A stretch of 7,933 nucleotides of DNA from Methanomicrobiales archaeon (GTDB lineage Archaea; Halobacteriota; Methanomicrobia; Methanomicrobiales; Methanospirillaceae): NCBI GenBank assembly GCA_012520015.1, contig JAAYPD010000302.1, positions 1 to 7,933 of the forward strand, in the 5' to 3' direction. Numbering within the stretch: position 1 is the stretch's first letter; every line of letters begins with the position of its first letter. Both the position numbers and the translations under genes were made by a program. The notes beneath the pieces were generated by a model, which was not told where the DNA came from, did not search any database, and saw only the letters and a program-made list of their open reading frames with translations. Positions 1 to 7,386 of the stretch are shown in pieces.

Positions 1-2121
1 CTATCCTTTTCTGTTGTCATGCGATCAGCTACAGGTGATCAGAAGATAACCGAGACTATCGTAAAACATGTCACGATCGTCCCAACCGACGGAATTTCAT
101 CGCCGGTAAATGGTTCTGTATATGTTGACAGCCAGTTCCCGGACCTGGATGTATACCTTGACTCAGATTATGTCGGAAATGTTCCTGCGATAATTGCCGA
201 CTTAAAACCCGGTCAGTATACGGTTCGTGTAGTTAACGGCTCTTTTGAACGAATCTACCCGGTCGATGTGGACCGGGGTGTTATGACACGTGTTTTAGTA
301 ACCGGAGAAAAAACACCACCGGTTATCACCAGGAAAAAGGCCGGCCCGATATCTGACGGGACATTAATCGGATATATTGAAGTGAACATCCCCCTTATCC
401 TGATAATTTCCCTGATTCTTCTCACCTGCACTGGCATCGTAGTTTATGGCGTTAGAAAACGCAGGCGTGTCCGGGAGCAAAGGAAGAAAGAAGAAGAGGA
501 TGAGAGGTCAAAAGATCCGGAATCCGATAAGGCAAAAAAGGAGAAAGATCTCCTGGACAAAATCCATAGTAATAAGCCATTTTTTACAGGCCTTTCAGCT
601 TCGTCTGCACCACGCCAGGGTGGCGGAGGTGGTGGGAAAGGTCTTTTAGACCGGTTTACTGATCTTAAGGCTACAGGCAGTAGTTCTTCAAAGCCCGGGC
701 AGGTGAAAAATGGTACAAAAACTTCAAAAGATACCTCAGCTCCTGGTTCAAAGATAAAAGCTCCGGAGGTTGAAGTAAAAGTTCATGACCTGGATACAAG
801 ACCTGGTTCTGCGACTGCAAACATCGGAGTAGCAAATCTGTCACAGGTCCCTGTTACACTGGAAGATAATATCATCTCTCCAGGCGGGTTTGGAATAATC
901 CCCGTGGAACTAGATGAGCCCACAACTGATGAACCTGAGATCATTCTTTCACTTCGTTTTCTTGCAGAAGGATCTCTGTTCCTGAAAAAGATTGCAATTC
1001 CATATAACAGGGGGGTTGCCCTGCTTGCCCGTGGGGCTGTTGAAAAGGCATACGAGTACTTCAGGTCATTACTGGCTGTACATCCCGGCCAGACAGACAG
1101 TTTATTCAGCCAGGCAGAAATTTTGCTGAAGTGGGGGCTTGAAGAAGAAGCAATATCACTTCTGAATGAGATTCTCAGTCTTAATCCTGATCATGAAGAT
1201 GCCTTAAATCTCATAAACCTTGTAAAGGAAGGAAGAGAGCAAAAGAAGAGTGAAAGAGAACCAGGCCAGGCACCAAAAATTGAGGGATATCCTGAAGAGT
1301 TATCTGACCGGTACACTCCTATCCGAATCCTTGGAGATGATCCTTTTGCAATTATCGTCCTGGTAAGGAGAAATGACAACGGAGAACTGCGTGCTTTGAA
1401 GATCCCCCGTACAAAGGAAAAGATAGGCTCATCCCTTTATACAGAAGTTTCATTGCTGTACCAGCTTCGCCATCCTTATGTGCTAAGGATGTTCAGGGCT
1501 GAATTTACCCCTGTTGTCATGCTTGAACTTGAATTTGTCTCTGGCGGCTGGTACAAGGGCAAACAATATATGACATTATCTGAACTGCCTGTGCCCCTGC
1601 CACCTGATACATGGCTCCCACTAATTGAAAAGATTGGAGAAGGTCTTGCCTACCTGCATCGGCAGGGAGTCCGGCATTATCACCTTTCGCCAAAACACAT
1701 CCTTTTGGATGAACCGATGAATCCCAAAATATCAGGCCTTGTCCGCGAATCTCTTCGTGGAGCTGGAGGAAGTGATAAAGAAGAGTTTTTCATAATGGCC
1801 CCGGAACAGATAGATCCGAAAAAATTTGGTAATCGCGGGAAAAAGACTGACATTTACCAGCTTGGTGCAATCTGGCTCTGGCTTGTGACCGGCCAGGTAA
1901 TGAGTCATGAAATATCAGGCAGGGAAGAGATCTTCTTTGCCCGTGTAAATGGAGTAATAGATCCTGCCCTTGAGGTATATGAACCAATTTTTAATAAAAT
2001 GACGGGCCTTTTTAAAAATGACCGATATGGATCTGTGGAGTCATTCCTGAACGATTTAAAAAATGCAGGTCATGATGCTTCCGGGGAAAAGGGGAAGGTA
2101 CCTGATGGGGATGACACATGA
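1..2121 (+). CDS. Membrane-anchored PEGA-TPR-pseudokinase protein, 5' partial
   Basis: Probable transmembrane signalling or scaffold protein with an inactive kinase domain. Residues are numbered from the ATG at 19. The frame is open to the window edge and that ATG has no Shine-Dalgarno, so the true start and an export signal probably lie upstream. Seen: a PEGA-like beta domain (about 31-95), one membrane helix (120-143), a basic/acidic stretch (145-177), a Gly/Ser/Lys linker with six glycines (201-206), a beta-sandwich-like segment (262-325), TPR-like helices (329-404) and a C-terminal kinase fold (430-683). The kinase keeps the beta3 Lys (K461), alphaC Glu (E476), APE (594-596), the subdomain IX Asp (D611) and Arg669. 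The glycine loop is absent, HRD reads HYH (553-555), the catalytic-loop Lys and Asn are Ser557 and His560, and DFG reads GLV (573-575). Phosphotransfer is therefore unlikely; ATP binding is possible. It is a paralogue of the next gene, which it overlaps by ATGA. Domain calls rest on pattern reading. Confidence 0.85.
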   Translation, partial: LSFSVVMRSATGDQKITETIVKHVTIVPTDGISSPVNGSVYVDSQFPDLDVYLDSDYVGNVPAIIADLKPGQYTVRVVNGSFERIYPVDVDRGVMTRVLVTGEKTPPVITRKKAGPISDGTLIGYIEVNIPLILIISLILLTCTGIVVYGVRKRRRVREQRKKEEEDERSKDPESDKAKKEKDLLDKIHSNKPFFTGLSASSAPRQGGGGGGKGLLDRFTDLKATGSSSSKPGQVKNGTKTSKDTSAPGSKIKAPEVEVKVHDLDTRPGSATANIGVANLSQVPVTLEDNIISPGGFGIIPVELDEPTTDEPEIILSLRFLAEGSLFLKKIAIPYNRGVALLARGAVEKAYEYFRSLLAVHPGQTDSLFSQAEILLKWGLEEEAISLLNEILSLNPDHEDALNLINLVKEGREQKKSEREPGQAPKIEGYPEELSDRYTPIRILGDDPFAIIVLVRRNDNGELRALKIPRTKEKIGSSLYTEVSLLYQLRHPYVLRMFRAEFTPVVMLELEFVSGGWYKGKQYMTLSELPVPLPPDTWLPLIEKIGEGLAYLHRQGVRHYHLSPKHILLDEPMNPKISGLVRESLRGAGGSDKEEFFIMAPEQIDPKKFGNRGKKTDIYQLGAIWLWLVTGQVMSHEISGREEIFFARVNGVIDPALEVYEPIFNKMTGLFKNDRYGSVESFLNDLKNAGHDASGEKGKVPDGDDT

Positions 2122-4622
2122 CTTCTTCTTTTGCCCCCTTTTTCATTATTTTTTTCATCTTCTTTCTGGCAATTTTGCCTGCATGCTCCGCAGATCCTGA
2201 TACCTTCTCTGGAATTACTTTCCTGGGTGGCAAATACTTATCAGATGACTTTCCAGGCAGGATGTACCCTGGCCAGAGTGGCCAGTACATGGTAGAATTT
2301 TATAATACAGGAATGACTGCCTGGGAAAATGATGTTGAAAAGATAGGAGTTGAATGTTTTACTGATTCGTCCATAATATCAGTTGAACAGAACATACAGT
2401 TGTTACCAAAAGGGTCCAGGGTCCACTCAGGGAAAAGCTATCACTTTCCATTTTCCATAACTGCACTTAATACCGGCCGTGCTGACCTGGTTTTCGCTGT
2501 TGTCCAGTTACATCCATCAGGAAAAACCATGGCGATCTCCGATAAGGTCACGATCACAATCCAGGTAACCTCCGGCACTCAGGGCACCGATAAAAAAACA
2601 GGCTCTATTCAGGTCTCTGCCGGTCCACTTCACCTGCCTGTTAAGCTTGATGGCAAACCTGCAGGCCTTACACCACTCACCATTCCTGAAGTCTCTGCAG
2701 GTGTTCATACTATCATCATCGAAGGAAAGGAGGATGTCATGGAGGAGACTGTCGTAGTTGATCCAGGCTCTTTAAGTTCGATCACTTATAGTCCGGAAAG
2801 GTCAGTAATTGTTATTGAGACCAGGGAATCATTGTTACTTGACGACTCAAATCCTATCCTGAAATTGATATTATCAAACTTTTTCGTGCTTCTTGGGCTG
2901 CTCTTTGCCTTTACAACTGCTGCTGTAATATCGGTTGTGATAATCTCCGGAAAGATGAAAAAGATAAAGTTCACGGTTTCCCAAGTCCTTCCATGCTCAA
3001 TAAAAAACAGTTGTGACCCGGACTTCGCAATCGAAACACGAAGAAAACTCCAACCAGATGAAGTGCTTTTTGAGCCTGTAGCAGGACTATTCAGCCAGGG
3101 GGAGAAGAAATCACTAAAAGTTCAAGTGACAAACCTTGGGAAAAAAGCCATCGTTGTTCAAAATGTTCGAATTAATCCTGGAAACTGCAAAATTATTCTC
3201 AGGGAGATTATGGACGATGATCCTGGTGATAATGAGACAGACCATGAGATAGCATATACTGATGGTGATGGAAGGGAAAAATCAAAGGTTATTCGTCTTC
3301 AGTACAGGATAAAACCCAGGGCTGCCGACATCTCGTGGCTTTTCAAACGTTTCATCTTTAAGAATGGAAAAACAATTGCCATCGTCAAATTAAAAAATAA
3401 TAGCCCTCTTCCGGTTAATAGCGATTCAATCACGATATCACCCGGAGAGGAGAAAGAGGTAGAACTGGAACTTGAAGAACCTGTCAATGATGCATCGTCA
3501 GTCTACAAAAAGTTACAGATCTTTGCAGGCAGCCTTGATCCATTTCCATTATCTGTAAAAATACCCTATAACATGGGAATTTTTTTGTATTTTTCGAAAG
3601 AGTATACAAGATCTCTTGAATGGTTTAACCAGCAGTTAAATTCTGGCATTGCTGATCCCACAATCAAAAAGTACCTGAAGCTTATTGAGAAAAAATTAAA
3701 TCTTTCTTCCGGATCCCACAAATCAGCATCACTAATCCAGGGAGGGGATTTTGCCGTAACTGATGAGAAAGGATACCAGGTAGCAGATGTCAAAGACCGG
3801 ATGTCATCCTCTCCGGCAGTGCCAGGGTTTCCGGACTCTTTATTAGATCTTTACAGGCCTTCTGCATTGATTGCATCAGACAGGCTGGGACTCATGTTTC
3901 GGGCTGCCAGGGTGGCCGATAGTGAGGAAATTGCCCTCCGGATTATTGATTCCGGGATCCTGCCTCCATCACAGGTGGAGCTTCAGATACATGCCTGGAG
4001 GGCATTAAAACATGCAAACATCCTGCAGATAAAGTTCTGGGAACGTGATCCCATCTACTTTATCGAACTTGAGCTCCCATCAGGTGCAATACAGTCGAAA
4101 AGAACGGTCTTCTCTCTTGCAGATCTGAAAGTGCCCATACCTCCACGTGCTGCCCTTCGTATTACAAGGGGACTTGCTGAAGGTATCGACTATATTCACC
4201 GGCAGGGTGTCAGACACTACCTTCTTGAGCCTTCTGTGATCTTCCTTGATCAAGGATTAAATCCAAAAATCTCCGGTTTTGATGCATCAGCTCTTCCCCA
4301 CTCAAGATTGCCCCCGGATTGCTGGGTAACAGCACCTGAACAGCGAAATCCGGAAAAGTATGGTAATCCAGGGAAAAAGACTGATATCTACCAGGCAGGG
4401 GCGATATTCAATTACCTTTTATCAGGACAGGTGCCTGATTGCACTGGTGAAAATAATATAATGCCTTCTCATTTCCGCCCAAGTTATGCAATTTATGATA
4501 TAATAATCCAAAAGACCCTGCATGTCGATAAAAACGAACGATACGGAGAAATTACCGAGATGATCCAGGACCTGGAGATGATCATCAGTTCTTTGACGAA
4601 GGATGTTAAATATGTCCGTTAA
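2118..4622 (+). CDS. Membrane-anchored Ig-PEGA-pseudokinase protein (paralogue of upstream gene)
   Basis: An 834-residue envelope protein with a cytoplasmic kinase-like domain. Seen: a hydrophobic export signal (about 5-22) ending in LPAC, so either a lipoprotein Cys23 or cleavage just after it; an extracytoplasmic Ig-like domain (45-150) with an NTGxxxW motif like NBR1-type Ig folds; a PEGA domain (162-227); a membrane helix (247-277); two cytoplasmic beta-sandwich-like segments (312-398 and 415-482); a short TPR-like helical pair (484-527); and a kinase fold (579-825). Every catalytic position is altered: beta3 Lys is R608, alphaC Glu is Q623, HRD is HYL (700-702), the loop Lys and Asn are E704 and V707, and DFG is GFD (720-722). 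APE (739-741), D756 and R808 remain. It is thus a stronger pseudokinase than its upstream paralogue. The start overlaps the previous stop as ATGA, with GGGG about 7 nt upstream as a possible ribosome site. Cytoplasmic C293 and C299 lie close to the membrane. Confidence 0.93.
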   Translation: MTSSFAPFFIIFFIFFLAILPACSADPDTFSGITFLGGKYLSDDFPGRMYPGQSGQYMVEFYNTGMTAWENDVEKIGVECFTDSSIISVEQNIQLLPKGSRVHSGKSYHFPFSITALNTGRADLVFAVVQLHPSGKTMAISDKVTITIQVTSGTQGTDKKTGSIQVSAGPLHLPVKLDGKPAGLTPLTIPEVSAGVHTIIIEGKEDVMEETVVVDPGSLSSITYSPERSVIVIETRESLLLDDSNPILKLILSNFFVLLGLLFAFTTAAVISVVIISGKMKKIKFTVSQVLPCSIKNSCDPDFAIETRRKLQPDEVLFEPVAGLFSQGEKKSLKVQVTNLGKKAIVVQNVRINPGNCKIILREIMDDDPGDNETDHEIAYTDGDGREKSKVIRLQYRIKPRAADISWLFKRFIFKNGKTIAIVKLKNNSPLPVNSDSITISPGEEKEVELELEEPVNDASSVYKKLQIFAGSLDPFPLSVKIPYNMGIFLYFSKEYTRSLEWFNQQLNSGIADPTIKKYLKLIEKKLNLSSGSHKSASLIQGGDFAVTDEKGYQVADVKDRMSSSPAVPGFPDSLLDLYRPSALIASDRLGLMFRAARVADSEEIALRIIDSGILPPSQVELQIHAWRALKHANILQIKFWERDPIYFIELELPSGAIQSKRTVFSLADLKVPIPPRAALRITRGLAEGIDYIHRQGVRHYLLEPSVIFLDQGLNPKISGFDASALPHSRLPPDCWVTAPEQRNPEKYGNPGKKTDIYQAGAIFNYLLSGQVPDCTGENNIMPSHFRPSYAIYDIIIQKTLHVDKNERYGEITEMIQDLEMIISSLTKDVKYVR

Positions 4623-5799
4623 AATGATTTCTCTGGTAAAATGTTCACTGGCTATTGCGATCATGCTCATCTTTACTTCCCTGGTGTACGCAACACCCGT
4701 TGAGTCTGAAAAGCTCCTTGCCGAGGGTGTTGATGCTTATAATTCGGGTAACAAAGAGGCTGCCCTTCATTTATTTGAGATGCTCATAAGCAAGGATCCT
4801 TCCTGGCCTTATGGATGGCTCTGGAAAGGAACGGTGCTCTCAGATATGGGCCACCAGGTAAAAGCTGAAAGTGCCTTTAAAAAAGGGAGATGCCTCCTCT
4901 ACCCAGAGACCTGCGAAGTTTCTCCTGGTGACGATGTTCCAGAAGTTAAGGACTGGCCCTGGAAAAACTCCCGGCCAGATCATGCCAGTCGGCCAGCAAC
5001 TCTGCAAGAAGCGTCAGATTTGACAGAACATTCCATTTACGATGACCGCAGTGTTCATCAATACGGCCGAACTTTTAATGACAACTCCGGACAAGGCCTT
5101 TTCCGGGGTCTGGAGTCATACCCGAAATCCCATGAACATGAAGGGGATGAGCTCATGAAAGCAGGAATGTACGATGAAGCACTTCATTCGTTCCTCCTTG
5201 CCGAAGAGATGGATCCGGAAAACCCTGAACTCTCCAGGAAAGTGGGTGACATGTTCAGGGAACTTGGAGATCTCGGTTCAGCGCTGGATGCCTGGAATCG
5301 TTCCGTTCAAAATGAAACAGATCAGAAACTAACCGATGATTTACGGAAAAAAAGGGCTGATGCTTATTCTGCAATGGACATGCCTGAACAGGGCATCAGG
5401 GAGCTTATGAAGATTGAGTATCCTGGAATTGATCCTGCAGTAGAACTTCAAAAAGGAGAGTTATACTCCAGGTTACAGGACTATTCACGTGCTGAAGAGT
5501 TTTTTCAAAACTCCCTCCTGTCAGATCCAGGAAGTGCTGATGCCTCCCTTGGTCTTGCCAATGCCCGTATATGCCAGGGAAAGATTGCAGGTGCAGAAGA
5601 GGTTCTTGATTCACTCTCTTCCTCATCTCTTGACCCTGACCAGGCAGTTCTTTTCGAGAAGCTGAAGAAAGAAGTGAAAAACTATCCTCCTGCCAGAACA
5701 GATGACATCTCCTTTCTTTTCAGTTCTCCTGAATTATTGATAATGACAGTCATCGGAGCCATTGGGATATTTTATTTCAGGGATAAAATCTTCAGGTGA
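4612..5799 (+). CDS. Exported TPR-repeat protein with C-terminal membrane anchor
   Basis: Third gene of the operon, probably a surface protein-interaction partner of the two receptor-like pseudokinases. The ATG at 4612 is chosen because GAAGG at 4598-4602 lies 9 nt upstream; the earlier in-frame ATG at 4603 directly abuts that site and adds only three residues. The 395-residue product has a signal peptide (1-27, likely cleavage after VYA), a TPR pair (about 33-94) with the usual small/aromatic spacing, and a polar linker rich in Asp, Ser and His (about 95-175). A second TPR block follows (about 177-340, three or four units), then a single hydrophobic helix (374-389) ending in a basic tail, RDKIFR. 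The predicted topology puts the TPRs outside the membrane with the C-terminus inside. The start overlaps the preceding gene by 11 nt, which suggests coupled translation. TPR folds mediate protein contacts; the specific partner is not visible from sequence. Confidence 0.92.
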   Translation: MSVKMISLVKCSLAIAIMLIFTSLVYATPVESEKLLAEGVDAYNSGNKEAALHLFEMLISKDPSWPYGWLWKGTVLSDMGHQVKAESAFKKGRCLLYPETCEVSPGDDVPEVKDWPWKNSRPDHASRPATLQEASDLTEHSIYDDRSVHQYGRTFNDNSGQGLFRGLESYPKSHEHEGDELMKAGMYDEALHSFLLAEEMDPENPELSRKVGDMFRELGDLGSALDAWNRSVQNETDQKLTDDLRKKRADAYSAMDMPEQGIRELMKIEYPGIDPAVELQKGELYSRLQDYSRAEEFFQNSLLSDPGSADASLGLANARICQGKIAGAEEVLDSLSSSSLDPDQAVLFEKLKKEVKNYPPARTDDISFLFSSPELLIMTVIGAIGIFYFRDKIFR

Positions 5800-5876
5800 T
5801 TATTGTGCATCGCCACTCAACCTTAAATTAACGAAGATCATCTCATTTTATGACGATGAGCAGTCGTTTTGCATCA

Positions 5877-5905
5877 TTGCAGAATAGTTGCTGTGTACTC
5901 TGCAA
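5877..5905. terminator. Inverted repeat between convergent genes, possible terminator
   Basis: TTGCAGA (5877-5883) and TCTGCAA (5899-5905) form a perfect 7-bp stem with a 15-nt loop. They lie in the 124-bp gap between the stop of the TPR gene and the stop of the opposing PP-loop gene. No uridine run follows the stem directly on either strand. On the + strand, TTTT (5930-5933) and TTTTT (5938-5942) follow at a distance, inside the end of the opposing gene. Archaeal termination depends mainly on U-runs, so these may matter more than the stem. The rest of the gap shows no gene. Confidence 0.3.
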
Positions 5906-5923
5906 GGGTTTACTGTATCCAGG

Positions 5924-7342
5924 CTATACTTTTCTGGTTTTTCTACCTGATTCTTTCTTCTTATCTTTCTTTGCAAGAGTAAAGTCGTCATTTACGAAAA
6001 CTCCCATGTTCCTGCATAGTTCACGCATTTTTGGAGGAAGTGTATGCCATCGCCAAAGGCCCCAGCTGATGTATGCATCAGGCATCTGCCTCTTCTTTGC
6101 CCATTTCTCAAGAAATGCATCCCATCGTGCAGTAATCCCTGGGTGAGTTCTTCGTATGGAGTCATATTCGCTCTCAAGCATGGCAGGACACAGGTAGCAT
6201 CCAACACGTTCGACTCCCTGTTCGTACATGGGATTCATAGGAACCTTCCTCCACCAAAGGTAAAGAAAGACTTCAAATGCCCTCCAACTCCTTATAGGGG
6301 AGACATTCAGCTGGAGTGGATTGATCGGGTTCTGGCTTGTCACTTCAAGACCAGCCCGGTTCCATGACTCATACCACCTGTTACCCTGTATTGTTACACA
6401 TGGACCAATATCATCAAGGTACGCTTTTAACGGATCTAACTTGAGAAGACTGCAACACCACCTGTTATCCTTTCCCGGGGGTCCTCTTTCTTCGATCACC
6501 TGCCAGAAGTTATTATCTCCTTTACTGATGACCTCGACACCCTGTTCCCTGATAAACTGAATGGTCTCTGGAAATTCAAGCCCTGTATCAATAAAAAATG
6601 CCTTCTCCACCCCGGCCTTTTTTGCCAGGTGCATAGCCGCCGTGCTGTCCTTTCCGCCGGAAAAAGAGACGTTCACTAAAGGCCGGTCTTTCATGTGGCG
6701 TTTAATGGTCCTGACAGCATTTCGCTCAAGGTTTTTCAGATGGTATGCATTTTTGGCAATGACTGTCTCCCAGCCAGGATCAGGATAAACCTTTGGTAAA
6801 ACCGGGAGGAGTTCTTTTATTCTTATATATCCATCCTTAACGGTTGCTGTCCCATACTTTCCATTAGCAGTGACAATGACCTGGCCATCAGGGACCGGTT
6901 CTTTTAGTGGAAAGCGTTTTCCCCCGATTCTTCCCTTTTCAGCCTTTAGATCGATATGATTACCAAGGTCGATGACCCCTTTTGATATATGCTGAACAAG
7001 AAATGGCAGGGCCTCAGGTGCAATTTCAAGAGAATAGGTTCTTGTCACCGGATCAAAGGTTAGCCATCCAAACCTGTCACCATTGCTGATGACAAGTTCC
7101 GCCCGATCATATCCCCCGGTCTTATTTAATAAAATTACTTTAGGAACAGGAACCTCTCCATATTGCGATCTTAATAACTGTATAATGCGATTCCTGTCCC
7201 CGGAGAGAGCAGGCCTGATATCATAGGGCTGAAGCAGAGCGATGGTTTTTGCTTCATTGCCGCAGCTGCATGTCCGTCCGATCAGGGGAACATTGCAGTG
7301 TTCACACCAGTATAGAATTTTTTTCACTGCCGGCTCGTGCAT
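5924..7342 (-). CDS. PAPS reductase-family PP-loop protein with N-terminal zinc ribbon
   Basis: A 472-residue cytoplasmic protein of the adenine-nucleotide alpha-hydrolase (PP-loop) superfamily. Seen: an N-terminal zinc ribbon (C13, C16, C25, C27), a region of about 41-180 resembling the pre-PUA/PUA segments of archaeal RNA-modifying enzymes, the PP-loop motif SGGKDS (228-233), and then DTGLEFPET (252-260), typical of PAPS reductase-like proteins. C296-C297 and C382-x2-C385 reproduce the CC...CxxC arrangement that binds a 4Fe-4S cluster in assimilatory APS reductases. The C-terminal ECGLH catalytic motif of true reductases is missing; the only late cysteine is C443 in ELCRNMG. The tail is rich in Lys and Arg. 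Role: either a sulfonucleotide reductase variant or, given the zinc ribbon and possible RNA-binding segment, a sulfur-transfer RNA-modifying enzyme; I lean towards the latter only weakly. The ATG has no clear ribosome site, which fits a leaderless mRNA. It is convergent with the pseudokinase operon and divergent from thiM. Confidence 0.92.
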   Translation of the reverse strand: MHEPAVKKILYWCEHCNVPLIGRTCSCGNEAKTIALLQPYDIRPALSGDRNRIIQLLRSQYGEVPVPKVILLNKTGGYDRAELVISNGDRFGWLTFDPVTRTYSLEIAPEALPFLVQHISKGVIDLGNHIDLKAEKGRIGGKRFPLKEPVPDGQVIVTANGKYGTATVKDGYIRIKELLPVLPKVYPDPGWETVIAKNAYHLKNLERNAVRTIKRHMKDRPLVNVSFSGGKDSTAAMHLAKKAGVEKAFFIDTGLEFPETIQFIREQGVEVISKGDNNFWQVIEERGPPGKDNRWCCSLLKLDPLKAYLDDIGPCVTIQGNRWYESWNRAGLEVTSQNPINPLQLNVSPIRSWRAFEVFLYLWWRKVPMNPMYEQGVERVGCYLCPAMLESEYDSIRRTHPGITARWDAFLEKWAKKRQMPDAYISWGLWRWHTLPPKMRELCRNMGVFVNDDFTLAKKDKKKESGRKTRKV

Positions 7343-7368
7343 TTCAATGATTAATTGGAGGCGGAGGG

Positions 7369-7376
7369 ATAAGATA
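7369..7376 (-). promoter_or_regulatory. Candidate TATA element for the PP-loop gene
   Basis: Read on the - strand this is TATCTTAT, centred about 30 nt upstream of the ATG at 7342. At the usual archaeal TATA-to-start distance, transcription would begin at or very near the start codon. That matches the lack of a Shine-Dalgarno and suggests a leaderless transcript. The match to the consensus is imperfect. Confidence 0.25.
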
Positions 7377-7386
7377 CCTGTCTGCG

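Noticed and set aside
19..21. ATG at 19 as the true start of gene 1
   Set aside because: The frame is open upstream to the window edge, there is no ribosome site, and the extracytoplasmic PEGA domain would lack an export signal, so the gene is treated as 5' truncated.
619..642. Glycine run followed by Lys in gene 1 (residues 201-208), which resembles a Walker A P-loop
   Set aside because: The position after GK is Gly rather than Ser/Thr, it lies in a low-complexity linker, and no Walker B or NTPase fold surrounds it.
2012..2290. 92-codon ORF on the - strand across the gene 1/gene 2 junction
   Set aside because: It is antisense to two well-supported genes, its product has no recognisable domain, and its Lys-rich part is only the complement of the T-rich signal-peptide codons.
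5850..6367. Overlapping + strand ORFs of about 98 and 107 codons
   Set aside because: They are antisense to the conserved C-terminal half of the PP-loop protein and show no domain features; they are shadow frames.
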